A stretch of DNA of 64,000 nt from Oegoconia quadripuncta (GCA_949316235.1 OX438744.1:38808778-38872777), one strand, 5' to 3'. Counted from the first letter of the stretch, positions 10,170-19,815 are shown. Numbers and translations: made by a program. The notes: generated by a model from the sequence alone, not told the origin.

Positions 10170-10424
10170 ACTTCAAACTTCAAGCATTTATTTCAACGTA
10201 AGATACAATGATATCATTGAATGTTGCATTTATCTGTCAGTCGGTATGTCCAAGCTACTACCGCTTCGGGAAAGGAAATCATCTGTGGGAAAAGAAGCGG
10301 CGCAAGAAACCCACAGGATCATTGTTGTCCTTTTTTTTATATATATAAAATTGTATTAGTTATATACTTAACTAATACAATTTTATAATTTTGGGGAGCT
10401 GGTCGAAGTACACCTCCTCCTCCC
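10170..10424 (-). mobile_element. LINE 3' end, first of a pair
   Basis: Nearly the same 255 bases recur at 40.1-40.37 kb, in the same orientation. Read on the minus strand it has GGAGCTGG-side sequence, TTTCTTGCGCCGCTTCTTTT and ends GAAATAAATGCTTGAAG. This layout matches untranslated ends of the LINE-KIS superfamily. Confidence 0.55.
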
Positions 10425-10509
10425 TCAAACAATATCATAAAAATTAAGCCTGCTACCTTAATTGTGTTGCCGACTGTACGTAGCGTAAACTTACAATAGT
10501 CAATTTTTA

Positions 10510-10750
10510 AATTTTTAAGCTACTGCTTGTTCAAAAGGCAAATTCTCCCTGAGAAGAACAAGCAAGAAACTCGAGAGGTTGCTCTTTCGAAACTGATTGT
10601 TATATTACAAAAAGGCATAATAACATTTCATTGTTAATTATGAAATAGCCTGGTTATGCGAGCGAGCTGGTTAGGTCCAAGGATGATTATCATCTAAATA
10701 GTCTGATATTTTATAATATGCTTTCTCAATAAATTTCCGTTTTATATTAC
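10510..10750 (-). pseudogene. LINE-KIS C-terminal stub and 3' UTR
   Basis: The minus strand translates to KRKFIEKAYYKISDYLDDN and HPWT, then a stop at 10671-10673. The 3' UTR follows, with CAACCTCTCGAGTTTCTTGC. It is the extreme C-terminus of a non-LTR reverse transcriptase, heavily 5'-truncated, and related to the copies at 30.4, 30.9, 49.0 and 55.35 kb. Confidence 0.7.
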
Positions 10751-10964
10751 TAGTGGTCACTCATCCAAGGACTGACCGCGCCCCACGTTGCTTAATAAAA
10801 TTAAACATGGTATATCTCCACTACCAATTAATTTCAACCCTATTGTGTTCTATTCTGCATCTTAGGATAAGATAAGACCTTATCCTGCCTTATTTAAATC
10901 AAGAAAACTATATCCTAGATTAGATCAAATCTAACAGTCCGACATCCCCACGAACGTTGGCAAC
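10751..10964. other. unassigned sequence
   Basis: No gene or recognised repeat seen. Confidence 0.35.
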
Positions 10965-11085
10965 CTGTCGCGGCGCGGGCGCAGGGGTGACTACCCTGAG
11001 GTCGTTACACCTGCGCGGAGGGAGGGGGGGACACCTGACGTAACGGAATCCCGCGCACGCGCCAGGGATGTTTGCCGCCAAAACT
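10965..11085. promoter_or_regulatory. GC- and CpG-rich block, possible regulatory DNA
   Basis: CGCGGCGCGGGCGCAGG, CGTTACACCTGCGCGGAGGG and CACCTGACGTAACGG lie in an otherwise AT-rich stretch and do not match the repeats here. It could be an enhancer or promoter of a host gene outside the window, or the end of an unknown element. Confidence 0.25.
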
Positions 11086-11134
11086 GCAAGGGTTGTCACA
11101 TTCTACATTGTCGATATCGTTGGTTTATTGGTTT

Positions 11135-11232
11135 GTAAACGCTTTATTGTACAAAATAACACATATAATACATTGAATCAAAATAGTGTAGAAAGGCGGA
11201 CTTATCCCATGAGGGATCTCTACCGATTGACC
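11135..11232 (-). mobile_element. LINE 3' tail (GTACAATAAAG type)
   Basis: The minus strand ends in a polyadenylation-like TTGTACAATAAAGCG. The block GAGATCCCTCATGGGATAAG matches the AGAGATCTCT..GATAAG signature of tails at 15.93, 31.66 and 54.74 kb. Confidence 0.5.
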
Positions 11233-11380
11233 TAAATTTGAGATTGACAATGTTGGTTACATTTAAATATCTTATAGAAACTACGAATTAACTACAAATA
11301 TAATTTTATATTTTGACATCTTATGTTACCATATGAGGCAATAAGTGATATAATATGATATGATAACATAATAACATTGT

Positions 11381-11711
11381 CCGCCTCCGTGGCTCAATGT
11401 AAACAACATTGGGTTTACGATTCGGAGGTCGCGGGTTCGATCCCCAGCGGGGTGCATGTTTAAGTACTCGGTTTGGTTGGTGGCAGGGCATTTTAAATGT
11501 CCGCCTGGCTACCTACCACCATATTATCTAAATCTGCCGCCAAGCAGCAATGTTAATAGCATTGTTGTGTTCCGGTTGTCAGAGATAAGATAGCCAGTTC
11601 CCCAAATGTGTTGGGGTTTCCGGGTCAGTACGCTTCCACCTTCGACCTCATCTTCACTTAACATCAGGTGTGATTGAGATCAAGTACTATCCCGTTAAGC
11701 ATTAAAAAAAA
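11381..11711 (+). repeat. SINE-A, full length
   Basis: One of the best copies: CCGCCTCCGTGGCTCAATGT head, GGTTCGATCCCCAGCGGGGT box B, GTCCGCCTGGCTACCTACCA body, GATAAGATAGCCAGTTCCCC, GTGATTGAGATCAAGT and an A tail. At 331 bases it can serve as the local reference for the family. Confidence 0.85.
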
Positions 11712-11814
11712 CAGAATCAGTGAGAACGAGGAGAACGTCAATCTAATTAAATTAAACAAATATTTTTGTTGTCGTTAATAAGTGCTTAAATTTAATAAAA
11801 GTTATAATCACTAT

Positions 11815-11925
11815 ATTTTTTTATCCGACTGCATCAGAAAGGAGGGTCGAAAATGTCGTCAGAGTTATCTTGATCCCCAGAGCTATCATAAGATACATTT
11901 CATCGTAAAAAATACAAATTGCACT
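11815..11925 (+). repeat. repeat-F, degraded
   Basis: TTATCCGACTGCATCAGAAA and AGATACATTTCATCGTAAAA resemble repeat-F (CCGACTG..GAAAGGAGGG and GATACATTTTATGGTAAAAA). Confidence 0.4.
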
Positions 11926-12344
11926 TTTCAAATACTTAATTTATTTATAGAGAATAATAGCAGCTGGCATCGCAATTTGTATTGAAACTATTTAAAAATA
12001 AAATAATTAGTTAGGTATCATCGGACTACAAATTGAATTGTCTATGTTTTTACTAACTCTTTCAGTAACTTCTTGTTTAACTCGACTGATAAGTTACTTC
12101 ACACTTCACCAGTTTTTATCGTACAATTAATTATGTAGAACTACATAATCGGTTGCGTAATGCGGAAAAAAGTCAAATTTAACAACGAGCCGTTACGTAA
12201 ACTTGACGATATCAATGGTTCAGTTAAAAAAATAACTTTGATTTCGAACCATTTTACACAACTGTAGTAAAAATATATTTTTCATAACTGTCTGTTGTGC
12301 CCATAACTTGGTCAATAATCTTTGAATACCCTATTGGCTACATG
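11926..12344. other. unassigned AT-rich sequence
   Basis: No gene or recognised repeat seen. Confidence 0.35.
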
Positions 12345-12640
12345 TAGTCTATGTTGCATTTTTGTTTTTATTTCTTGAAATTAGTGCATTCTGAGTTTTG
12401 TAGTAAGGATAAGAAAATTGAACGGAAAAAGTCAGTGATGGTGTACAAGTGAAGGAAAGTGTAAAAAAAGTGCGTAACGAAACTTTCGGGTTCCCACAAG
12501 AAGTCGTCAAAACCTTCCGTAAAGCATGCTGTCACTCTATTGAAAAACATAAAGGAATACTACATAAGACTAGGCTGTATAGGCTCGATTCGTTTGCCTT
12601 CCAACATGGTTCGAGAATAAATCAAAAAAAAATAGTCTAT
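12345..12640 (+). repeat. repeat-H copy 2
   Basis: It matches copy 1 (GTGATGGTGTACAAGTGAAG, TTTCGGGTTCCCACAAGAAG, GTAAAGCATGCTGTCACT). The frame at 12449-12667 reads KKVRNETFGFPQEVVKTF near its start. This is the longest open copy of the family here but is still only a fragment. Confidence 0.5.
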
Positions 12641-12846
12641 GGTGCACGAGGCGACCAGACTCCTTGATATGCCACTGCCATACTTAATTCTGCTTAGATA
12701 AGTATTTATTTACATATAAAAGATGGAAAACAAAATAATAAAATACAGGTGCAGAAATATTATGTAATTTTGTTCCTCCATTTTTAATGGATCCATTTAA
12801 TTTAATGACTTTAATAACTTCGTTTTTACTAGCTCCACTTGTTACT

Positions 12847-13222
12847 TTCTTTTTACGCACATGGGTTAGTACTTGGCCTCAATCACATCTGATGTTAAGT
12901 GAAGATGAGGTCGAAAATGGAAGGATACTGGTGTCGATTCGGATGTACACCAACTAAACTAAGCTAAAACCAGTTTTAGAGTAGTACTGTCTCTTTCTCC
13001 CTGGAACAGTACGATGCGATGGCACCACTCCAAAACTGGTTTTAGTTTGGTTTAGTTTAGTTGGTGTACCTACATCCAAATCGACACCATTGACTCGGAA
13101 ACCTGGAGGACTGGCTATCTTATGTGTGTCAATCGAAAGACATCTATGCTATTAACATTGCTGTTTTTGGCGGTTGACTTAGATAAGATGGTGATAGCTA
13201 GCCAGGTGGGCATTTAACATTT
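12847..13222 (-). repeat. SINE-A interrupted by a MITE
   Basis: The tail side (12847-12929) and the body side (13089-13222) are SINE-A on the minus strand. The break lies in the GTACTGACCCGG block. Confidence 0.7.
12930..13088. mobile_element. 159-bp MITE inside SINE-A
   Basis: The ends are inverted for about 55 bp: GGTGTCGATTCGGATGTACA at the left, and its complement ending AAATCGACACC at the right, with CCAACTAAACTAAGCTAAAA facing TTTAGTTTAGTTGG. It is flanked by ACT (12927-12929) and ATT (13089-13091), a likely 3-bp duplication with one change. No coding capacity. Confidence 0.75.
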
Positions 13223-13370
13223 TGGTTCACAGCCTGAAGAGAAGTCACTGGGAGAGATATAAATATAAAAACGGTCGAATTGAGAACCTCCTCCTTTTTA
13301 AGTTTCAAAATTCTAAATTAAAAATTCTAAATTTAAACGCTATTGTCCTAAATAGTACAGCTCATTCACA

Positions 13371-13442
13371 AGTACAACCTTTGCTTAGTTTGGGACTAGA
13401 TGATTGGTGTAAGTGTGTGAAATATTAATTTATTTTATTTAT
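13371..13442 (+). repeat. SINE-C 3' end
   Basis: TTTGCTTAGTTTGGGACTAG and ATGATTGGTGTAAGTGTG match the 3' end of SINE-C, followed by an ATTT-rich tail. Confidence 0.6.
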
Positions 13443-13589
13443 TATTCACAAAGTTGACTCTTTAGAGAATAATAAGCAAAGAACGCAAGGGTTGACCTCT
13501 TTAAATAGGTATTAGTGTTATAATGTGTGATCCGGCATAACAGAATCGCCATAACTTTGAAAAACAACCGATTTAAATTTGATGTTTCT

Positions 13590-13655
13590 GAACTCTGTTG
13601 TTGTGTTGTGTCTTGTGTTCTGTTGTGTGTTGTGTTGTTGTGTTGTTGTTTCACC
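13590..13655. repeat. TTGTG low-complexity run
   Basis: Imperfect TTGTG/TGTTG repeats. The short open frames on both strands here come from this bias. Confidence 0.7.
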
Positions 13656-13661
13656 AAATAT

Positions 13662-14115
13662 TTCCGGGTTTCCGTGTCAGTACGCTTCCACCTTGTCGCG
13701 GTTCTGCGACACTCTCAGCTGCCGTAGGTAGATATAGGTAGGAATTGGGCGCCGTAGAGAGGAGGAGGTTCAGGGTCGCAGGTTTCAGGCCCCTACCAGG
13801 ACTGCAGCCACTGATGAACGGTGAAGGACAGGAATAAGGTATAGGCACTTGTAAAACTGAACACTGTTATAATAATTTAAAGAAATAAAGGAAGAATGGA
13901 AATAATAGTCTAGCTCGCAAGCTGCGTCAAGACTGACTAGTTTTTGAAAATAATTTAGAATTCAGAATTTTGAATAATGTTCCAAAAAAGAAAACGCCAA
14001 AGAGATTACCGAAAAGAAAACGGAATTTAGAAGAGGTTGTACACCTCGTTACAACCTCTACTTCACTTAACATCAGGTGTGATTGAGGTCAAGTACTAAC
14101 CCGTCGTGCATAAAC
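13662..14115 (+). repeat. SINE-A split by a solo LTR
   Basis: The left piece TCAGTACGCTTCCACCT and the right piece CTTCACTTAACATCAGGTGT are neighbours in intact SINE-A copies. Here they are separated by the 360-bp insertion at 13694-14053. Confidence 0.65.
13694..14053. mobile_element. solo LTR
   Basis: It starts TGTCGCGG, ends CGTTACA and is flanked by ACCT on both sides (13690-13693 and 14054-14057). TGT..ACA ends, a 4-bp duplication, a 360-bp length, an AATAAAG signal near 13885 and no coding frame fit a solo long terminal repeat left by recombination, perhaps of Gypsy type. The internal region and second LTR are absent. Confidence 0.65.
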
Positions 14116-14660
14116 AAAAAGAAAAAAAAATCTCTGGATTAAAAAAAGAAATAAAAATAATCCTGGAACATACTAAAAAATATACAGTCCAGTTTTAACT
14201 CCTTTTTCAAGACAGTTAAAGAGTAAGAGTTCTTGTAGAATAGGCACTTAACTACGGGGAGCTCCTATGAGTAAACTTCCTACGAGAAAACAATGTTGTT
14301 ACATTTTTGGTGGGAAAATTGTTGCAATAAAAAAAAAATATTGAAAAATATTCACATTTCAAATTAAAACACATACCCACACATTTTAAAATGTGGTATC
14401 AGATATGCAAATTGAACAATTCCCACACATATTCACCACCTGTTGTACCTACCAAGTAATATCTACATTATTTTGAATAAATTTAAAAGTCAAATGTGCC
14501 AGCCCTACGGTTTGACCGCGCGGGGTTAAAATAAGAATTATTATCGATTGTAATACATGTGATTGTAAATTGATCTATTTGTGAGTATAGTTTTAAAACT
14601 TCCGGAATATTATTGTGTATCCGGTATAATTTAATAAATTTCCCAGAGGAGTTATATATA
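14116..14660. other. unassigned AT-rich sequence
   Basis: No gene or recognised repeat seen. Confidence 0.35.
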
Positions 14661-15080
14661 AAGTCCTTACCTATGAAATTGGTGTTTTGTATGAAGAATT
14701 TCATTAAGACCGTTTTCTCCATACAAACAGTTTTGACTTTTTTTTTGGGAACGGCAAATCTAAATTTACCTAAACTTTGTGTGTATTATCGGATAACATT
14801 AAGTTAAGTATAGACAGCGTTAATTTTTATAACCGCTTTATAAAAGTTTCAGCGAATCTAAGAAATGATTATGGGAAGCACATGAAAAGAGCTCTGTTCA
14901 ATTTTTTTATTATGTGATTTAGCCCAGAAATGAAAAAATATTTCATGTCAAACCTAGAAATAATATTCCATTTTCCAAATAAAAAAGAAATTTGGATATA
15001 GCTTTGAAAATCGCAGGAATTGGTACATATGATTAACGAAGAAAGAAAACTCCAATTTCATAAGTAAAGATCCAATATTA
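14661..15080. mobile_element. MITE-K copy 2, uninterrupted
   Basis: The whole element is present: TCCTTACCTATGAAATTGG at the left end, TTTCAGCGAATCTAAGAAAT inside and CCAATTTCATAAGTAAAGA at the right end. No open frame. It shows the unbroken layout of the element split at 3.6 kb. Confidence 0.75.
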
Positions 15081-15121
15081 TGCTACTACAATTCTACAGA
15101 TAAAGTTAAAAAACGTAGAAG

Positions 15122-15180
15122 CTTGAAAAAATATAAAATCTGAGAGTCTCTCTCTCAGATTTTTTATATTTTTTCAAAAG
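15122..15180. other. long imperfect hairpin
   Basis: CTTGAAAAAATATAAAATCT (then GAGAG) pairs with its inverted copy across a short TCTC loop. The right arm has a few extra T and A bases. Confidence 0.6.
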
Positions 15181-15380
15181 GTAACGCTAGCATCCTCCTA
15201 GGTACTGTGCTCCACGGCACTGACCTAGATGATTAATAAAAATCTTTTTATTTATTTATAGTACTTTAGTTTGTAAATTTAGTATTATTTGATTAGATAA
15301 ATAAATTGTTGTTATTTTTATATTTATACTAATTTCATTATTATCGTCTCCCTATTCTGTATTATATTTTATTAATATTA

Positions 15381-15526
15381 GAAAAGATTGAAAAAGGTAT
15401 GCTGAGATGGTTTGGTCATGTGGAGAGGATGAATGAAAGAACAACGAAAGATATATCTCTTTCGTTGTGGCGAAGCGAATGTGGATGGTAGTGTTCGTAG
15501 GGGAAGACCACGGCGAACGTGATTAA
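15381..15526 (+). pseudogene. LINE-GHV reverse-transcriptase C-terminal scrap
   Basis: It reads KIEKGMLRWFGHVERMNER, then after a frameshift ANVDGSVRRGRPRRT. This is a conserved region near the end of a lepidopteran LINE reverse transcriptase. It is cut off at 15526 where a SINE-D begins. A longer copy is at 57.6 kb. Confidence 0.65.
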
Positions 15527-15712
15527 GTTTTTAGTTCTCAGGCATGCAGGTTTCCTCACGATGTTTTCTTTCACCGTTCAAGAGCAGTCAGATAAATGCA
15601 CATAATTAAATTAAATTTAGAAACTCATTGGTACATGGTCTGCCTGGGAATCGAACCTGGACCTCCCAAATTGGGAGACTGTGTCTCCTCCACTGAGCCA
15701 CCGACGCTCCTC
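15527..15712 (-). repeat. SINE-D
   Basis: The minus strand shows AGCGTCGGTGGCTCAGTGGA, box B GGTTCGATTCCCAGGCAGAC, TTTAATTTAATTATGTG and ends at TGCATGCCTGAGAACTAAAA. The 3' third seen at 26.0 kb is missing. Confidence 0.8.
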
Positions 15713-15929
15713 GCGACGAATAAAGAATATATTAGTATTTAATACTAGTCTCATCTTGATTTAAAGTATTATATATTATATATATAGTATTATATGTACA
15801 AGTATTATATATTATATTACTATTATTAGGTATTTATTTTATTTAATATTGTATTTAAATCTGTACACGTACGTCTACATCTACTACATACGTCTATCCA
15901 CTTCAATTCTCACTCTTGTCCCTCACGGT
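15713..15929. other. AT-rich sequence with TATAT runs
   Basis: ATTATATA-type low complexity at 15765-15830. No gene. Confidence 0.4.
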
Positions 15930-16035
15930 CTTACTGGAAGAAATCTCTTTTTAGAGATAAGCTTGCACCTTTGTACATCCTCTTTATTGTTGTACTGTTT
16001 TTATGATTAATGTACAATAAACTATAAATAAATTA
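15930..16035 (+). mobile_element. LINE 3' tail (GTACAATAAAC type)
   Basis: TGGAAGAAATCTCTTTTTAG, AGATAAGCTTGCACC and ATGTACAATAAACTATAAAT form the usual untranslated end of one LINE group, 5'-truncated. Confidence 0.55.
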
Positions 16036-16520
16036 AAAAAATTTACATTAGTTCATCAATGAAAATGATAACACAATTGTGGGTTAGTCTCACTATTTTA
16101 TCAATGAAAGGCAGAAACTTACAGAATCCCAGGTTAAAACCGCAACCTGTCAGCGACCGCTTATATTTTTAAACAGTTATCGCCTGAGGTTATCGCGCAC
16201 AGGTGTTTTAACCCTCCACGTGTTCACCTGATTTTTTGCCCGTGCGCAGGAGCATGCGAAATGTCAATAAGGGTCAATAGGGTTTGTTCACCTAGGTTTG
16301 AATCTATGAACTTTAGACTTGTTTTTATTTATGTTATCATTTACATGTAATGGGGCACGCCTCGTATAAATTGGGAAAGGTTATGGACTGTATTTGCTAA
16401 GGCATCCATGGCTCAATAACTGGCTTCCATTGAAAAGAATTGAGATCAAGACGTGCCCACAGAACCAGAAATTTTCATTTGGAAATGTCACAACTCGTCT
16501 TGGATGAATTATCAAAGACT
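16036..16520. other. unassigned sequence with a GC-richer middle
   Basis: 16140-16265 contains CAACCTGTCAGCGACCGC, TTATCGCGCACAGGTG and CCACGTGTTCACCTG (E-box-like). It matches none of the repeats here and may be regulatory, but there is no direct proof. Confidence 0.25.
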
Positions 16521-16808
16521 GGTTACGAATCGGAGGTGGGTTCGATCCCCAGCGTGGTACATGTTTGGTTTGTGGTAGGGCATTTTAAATGTCCGCCTAG
16601 CTAGCTACCACCATGTTATCTATCGGCAATCAGCAATGTTAATAGCGTTGTGTTCCGGTTGTCAGATATAAGATAGGCAGTCCCCTAAGATGTGGTTTCC
16701 GGATCAATACGCGTTCACCTTCGACCTCATCTTCATAAGTGAAGTTAAGACATCAGATGTGATTGAGGTCAAGTGGTAACCCATATAACCCATTGTGCAT
16801 AAAAAAGG
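16521..16808 (+). repeat. SINE-A lacking its first bases
   Basis: Box B region GGGTTCGATCCCCAGCGTGG, body GTCCGCCTAGCTAGCTACCA, tail GTGATTGAGGTCAAGTGG and an A run. Small deletions and a short duplication are seen near the tail. Confidence 0.75.
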
Positions 16809-17744
16809 GGTTAAAATGAATAGCATATACAGTAATCCAATCACACAACTAATGCTGTAAATAAAAGCACTAATAACCTAAAACAACCATTGTCAAGGAA
16901 TTCTAACAAAAAGCCTAGACTTCCCGCCAAATCTGCGATCCGTTGCAACCGCCATCGCTTAATTACAGGAGGTTTTTTTTTTCTAAAACACTTTCCGTAT
17001 CATTGTCATCACAGGAAATAACTTCACCCCTTATAATTGTGATAGTTACACGTGCCGAGAAATTTGAATAAAAAAGACCTTTTATTTTTTTAGGTTGGCA
17101 ACATTGTAATGGTATAGATTAAATAAAATGACTAGGGCAGACAGCCGGTGATGTCAATGGAACTGTATTTCAATTCTTGTAGTAAATTCGTATCTACATA
17201 CTTTCAATTGTATACAGTAAGGTTACTCATTACTGTAGAAAATAAGACCTATCGAATTATATATAGTGCTTTTCTCAAAAATAAAACAAAGCAAAAATAT
17301 TTCTTTTATTTTTTACAGCCTTTTTTACTGCATTTAGGTACACGGCTAGAAAATTATAATCATTGTTTTAAAACATTTTTAAATACCGCGTAAATATAAA
17401 ATATTGTTATGACCTATCTGGCAAAATTCATAAGCTAATTATAAATAAAACTTAAATAGAAAAATTAAACTTATTCTCGATAATTCCAAATTATTGACAA
17501 AAACAGACCCTTTTTTGTAATCGTAAATGGTAAATTCTGGAAAATAACGCTCATCAAAGATTTTTAGGTATTACTAATAATTTGCTTTTTCGAGTGCAGG
17601 TCGGAGCAGGACATTTTTTTTAAATTTATTCTGTATTTAAAAGGAAATTTTAATTTATCCAATGAGGTCGCTACTGGACGGAATAAACGCTCCTAAATGC
17701 TCACTTTTAAAATATTGAATAACTCTTGAACTACAGTAGCACTA
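16809..17744. other. unassigned AT-rich sequence
   Basis: No gene seen; the 81-codon frame at 17148-17393 has biased composition and no recognisable motif. ATCCAATGAGGTCGCTACTG near 17659 recurs in altered form near 41.86 kb, so a minor dispersed repeat is likely. Confidence 0.35.
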
Positions 17745-18058
17745 CTTTTTTTCCATTTCTCTACATGTTTTTTTATTCTCTAGAATGGCGTATCATTATA
17801 TAATATAATAATACCAGTATTATTGTTATCTAGTAAGTTATAAAGAATATGGAAACTGTAGGTCTAAATTTAGTTCTTTTTTAGTTTTGAATTTGTCTAT
17901 AATTTTTCCTTTCCTCTACATTTTTTTTTATTCTCTAGAATGGCGTATCATTATATAATATAATAATAACAGTATTATTGTTATCTAGTAAGTTATAAAG
18001 AATATGGAAACTATAGATCTAAATTTAGTTCTTTTTTAGTTTTGAATTTGTCTATAAT
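17745..18058. repeat. tandem duplication, two 155-bp units
   Basis: The unit containing CTCTAGAATGGCGTATCATT occurs twice with a period of 155 bases (the ATTCTCTAGAATGG landmark is at 17775 and 17930). The copies differ at only a few bases, so the duplication is recent. Confidence 0.85.
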
Positions 18059-18065
18059 GAATTTG

Positions 18066-18101
18066 TTTCAAAATATATAAATATGTTTATATATTTTGAA
18101 A
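18066..18101. other. perfect 16-bp hairpin
   Basis: TTTCAAAATATATAAA, loop TATG, TTTATATATTTTGAAA. It lies directly after the tandem duplication. Confidence 0.85.
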
Positions 18102-18889
18102 GAACTCGTAAAAGATTCTTTATTGGAACGATTCAAAAAAGTTCCAGTTTTAAACTAAGATTTCGTGGATAGCTACCGTACCTATCTATACTGAGCCATA
18201 ACTCACCAGCACTAGTACCATGATATGCGTGATAATCGTCTATCTCGCGCGAGATAATATTTGTTCTGCTCATTCACTTGGATGAAATGTACACCTATCC
18301 CACTCTCACACCTCCGTCGCGCACGACAAACGACCTCAGGCTACGGGTGTAGTGTCCTTGCCTCTGTCGGTGACAGTTGGAACCATGAAATAAAATTAAA
18401 TTATCAACTCTGTCGATTAGTAACACGCAATTTTGCATCATTTGCTTTTGATAACTTCCTTTGCGTCCTTATTATAACTGCTTTAATGTGAGGGGGGGTT
18501 AAATAACTTTACTTAGAGGTAAATGATGGCCACCAGCCGACACATCACGTAAAAATTTTTGCTTTCGTTCGTTAATATTTTGCAGTGTAGCTGATTGCAT
18601 TCGATCGCTTAATTTGGTACTATGTATGCACCCTAGAAGTGAGGATAAGTGTGCCCACCCACGACCGACTTTTTGTAGGACCGATATTGTGAGCGATTTT
18701 CCATACGACGTGGGCGTAGAAACATTGCAATCAGTACGTTCCATTTTTCTCCAACAAAAAATCGGTCACCGATTGTCGGCCGTGAAGCCTTAGGGGATAA
18801 AATTCTAATGGATAGACGTATCGTATACGTACGACGTACATAGCTCGACAATTGGTGCTTAATCTATCTGCAAAACATTGTTTTTGTGG
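18102..18889. other. unassigned sequence
   Basis: The 18240-18500 and 18560-18890 parts are GC-richer and have short palindromes (AATCGGTCACCGATT at 18761; CTCGCGCGAG at 18244). I could not identify a gene. The small open frames on both strands have no recognisable domain. Confidence 0.3.
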
Positions 18890-18975
18890 GAGACTTTTGT
18901 CCGTATTAGGATACCTTTGTAATAGATCACCAGCCTCTCGTCTGGAGTGGCGTCTTGAAAAGTGAGATAGAATGT
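18890..18975 (+). repeat. repeat-T copy 1
   Basis: TAGATCACCAGCCTCTCGTC, TGGAGTGGC and GTGAGATAGAATGTGGA match, in reverse, the sequence at 39.89-39.99 kb. Unclassified. Confidence 0.5.
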
Positions 18976-19077
18976 GGACATAAGTTTTGATTAGTATAAG
19001 TGTGAAAAGAATATATATGTTTCCATAAATTATAAAGAATAACAATGTTTTATATACACGTGTGTGAGTGTGATAAA

Positions 19078-19265
19078 AGTGTATAACATTTGCGTAAATC
19101 ATAATTTATAAAGATTAATAATGTTTCATTGTCATACAATTTCGTAAATATACTTATAAAATAAATATACCTACTTATAACGGATGAGGTTTTTTACCGT
19201 AAGTAAAGAAATTGGGTATATTAGGTAAGTGAAATAGAATTGGCTTAAATAATAAGAAATAGTTA
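19078..19265 (+). repeat. left arm of a large inverted pair (includes repeat-U)
   Basis: About 188 bases are matched in reverse at 20502-20690. Shared blocks include TCATTGTCATACAATTTCGT, AAATAAATATACCTACTTAT and AGAATTGGCTTAAATAATAA. Confidence 0.7.
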
Positions 19266-19309
19266 ACTATATTTTTTCAAAACCATCTTCGAATAAAGCG
19301 TTTTACATG

Positions 19310-19461
19310 TTCAGGTACTCGGGTTGGTTGGTGGTAGGGCATTTTAAATGTCCGCCTGGCTAGCTACCACCATGTTATCTAAATCTTATATAATCTTAAT
19401 AGCATTGTTGTGTTCCGGTTGTCAGAGATAAGATAGCCAGTCCCCCAAAATATGTTGGGGT
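19310..19461 (+). repeat. SINE-A middle, cut at both ends
   Basis: GTCCGCCTGGCTAGCTACCA and GATAAGATAGCCAGTCCCCC are present. The sequence changes to repeat-H right after TGTTGGGGTTT, so the tail is missing. Confidence 0.7.
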
Positions 19462-19465
19462 TTAT

Positions 19466-19815
19466 TTAATTATAATTTCTTATAATTTGTGCATTCTAAC
19501 TCTTGAAGCTTAATAATGGCAGAATATTGTGCAGCAAACGTTAGTGATGGTGTACAAGTGAAGGGAAGTGTAAATTAAAGTGCGTAACGGAGCTTTCGGG
19601 TTCTCACAAGAAGCCGCCAAAATCTTTTGTAAAGCATTCTGCCACTTTACTGAAGAATGACTTGACCGTGACTAGACTCTGTATACGCCAAGTATACGAC
19701 GAATTACTTGTTTTGACTGAGACTGACTTACAAACTGAAGAAATTAGAGAAATAAGACATGGCTGTTATGGGCTAGATCCCTTTGCCTTCTCCTAGAGGA
19801 GAGAATGAAACGAAA
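19466..19815 (+). repeat. repeat-H copy 3
   Basis: The longest copy of this repeat: TTATAATTTGTGCATTCTAA, GTGATGGTGTACAAGTGAAG, TTTTGTAAAGCATTCTGCCA, CGAATTACTTGTTTTGACTG and GATCCCTTTGCCTTCTCC. All frames are broken. Confidence 0.55.

Noticed and set aside
18731..19102. 123-codon open frame on the minus strand
   Set aside because: It covers repeat-T and a low-complexity AT stretch that runs into an inverted arm; no recognisable motif.
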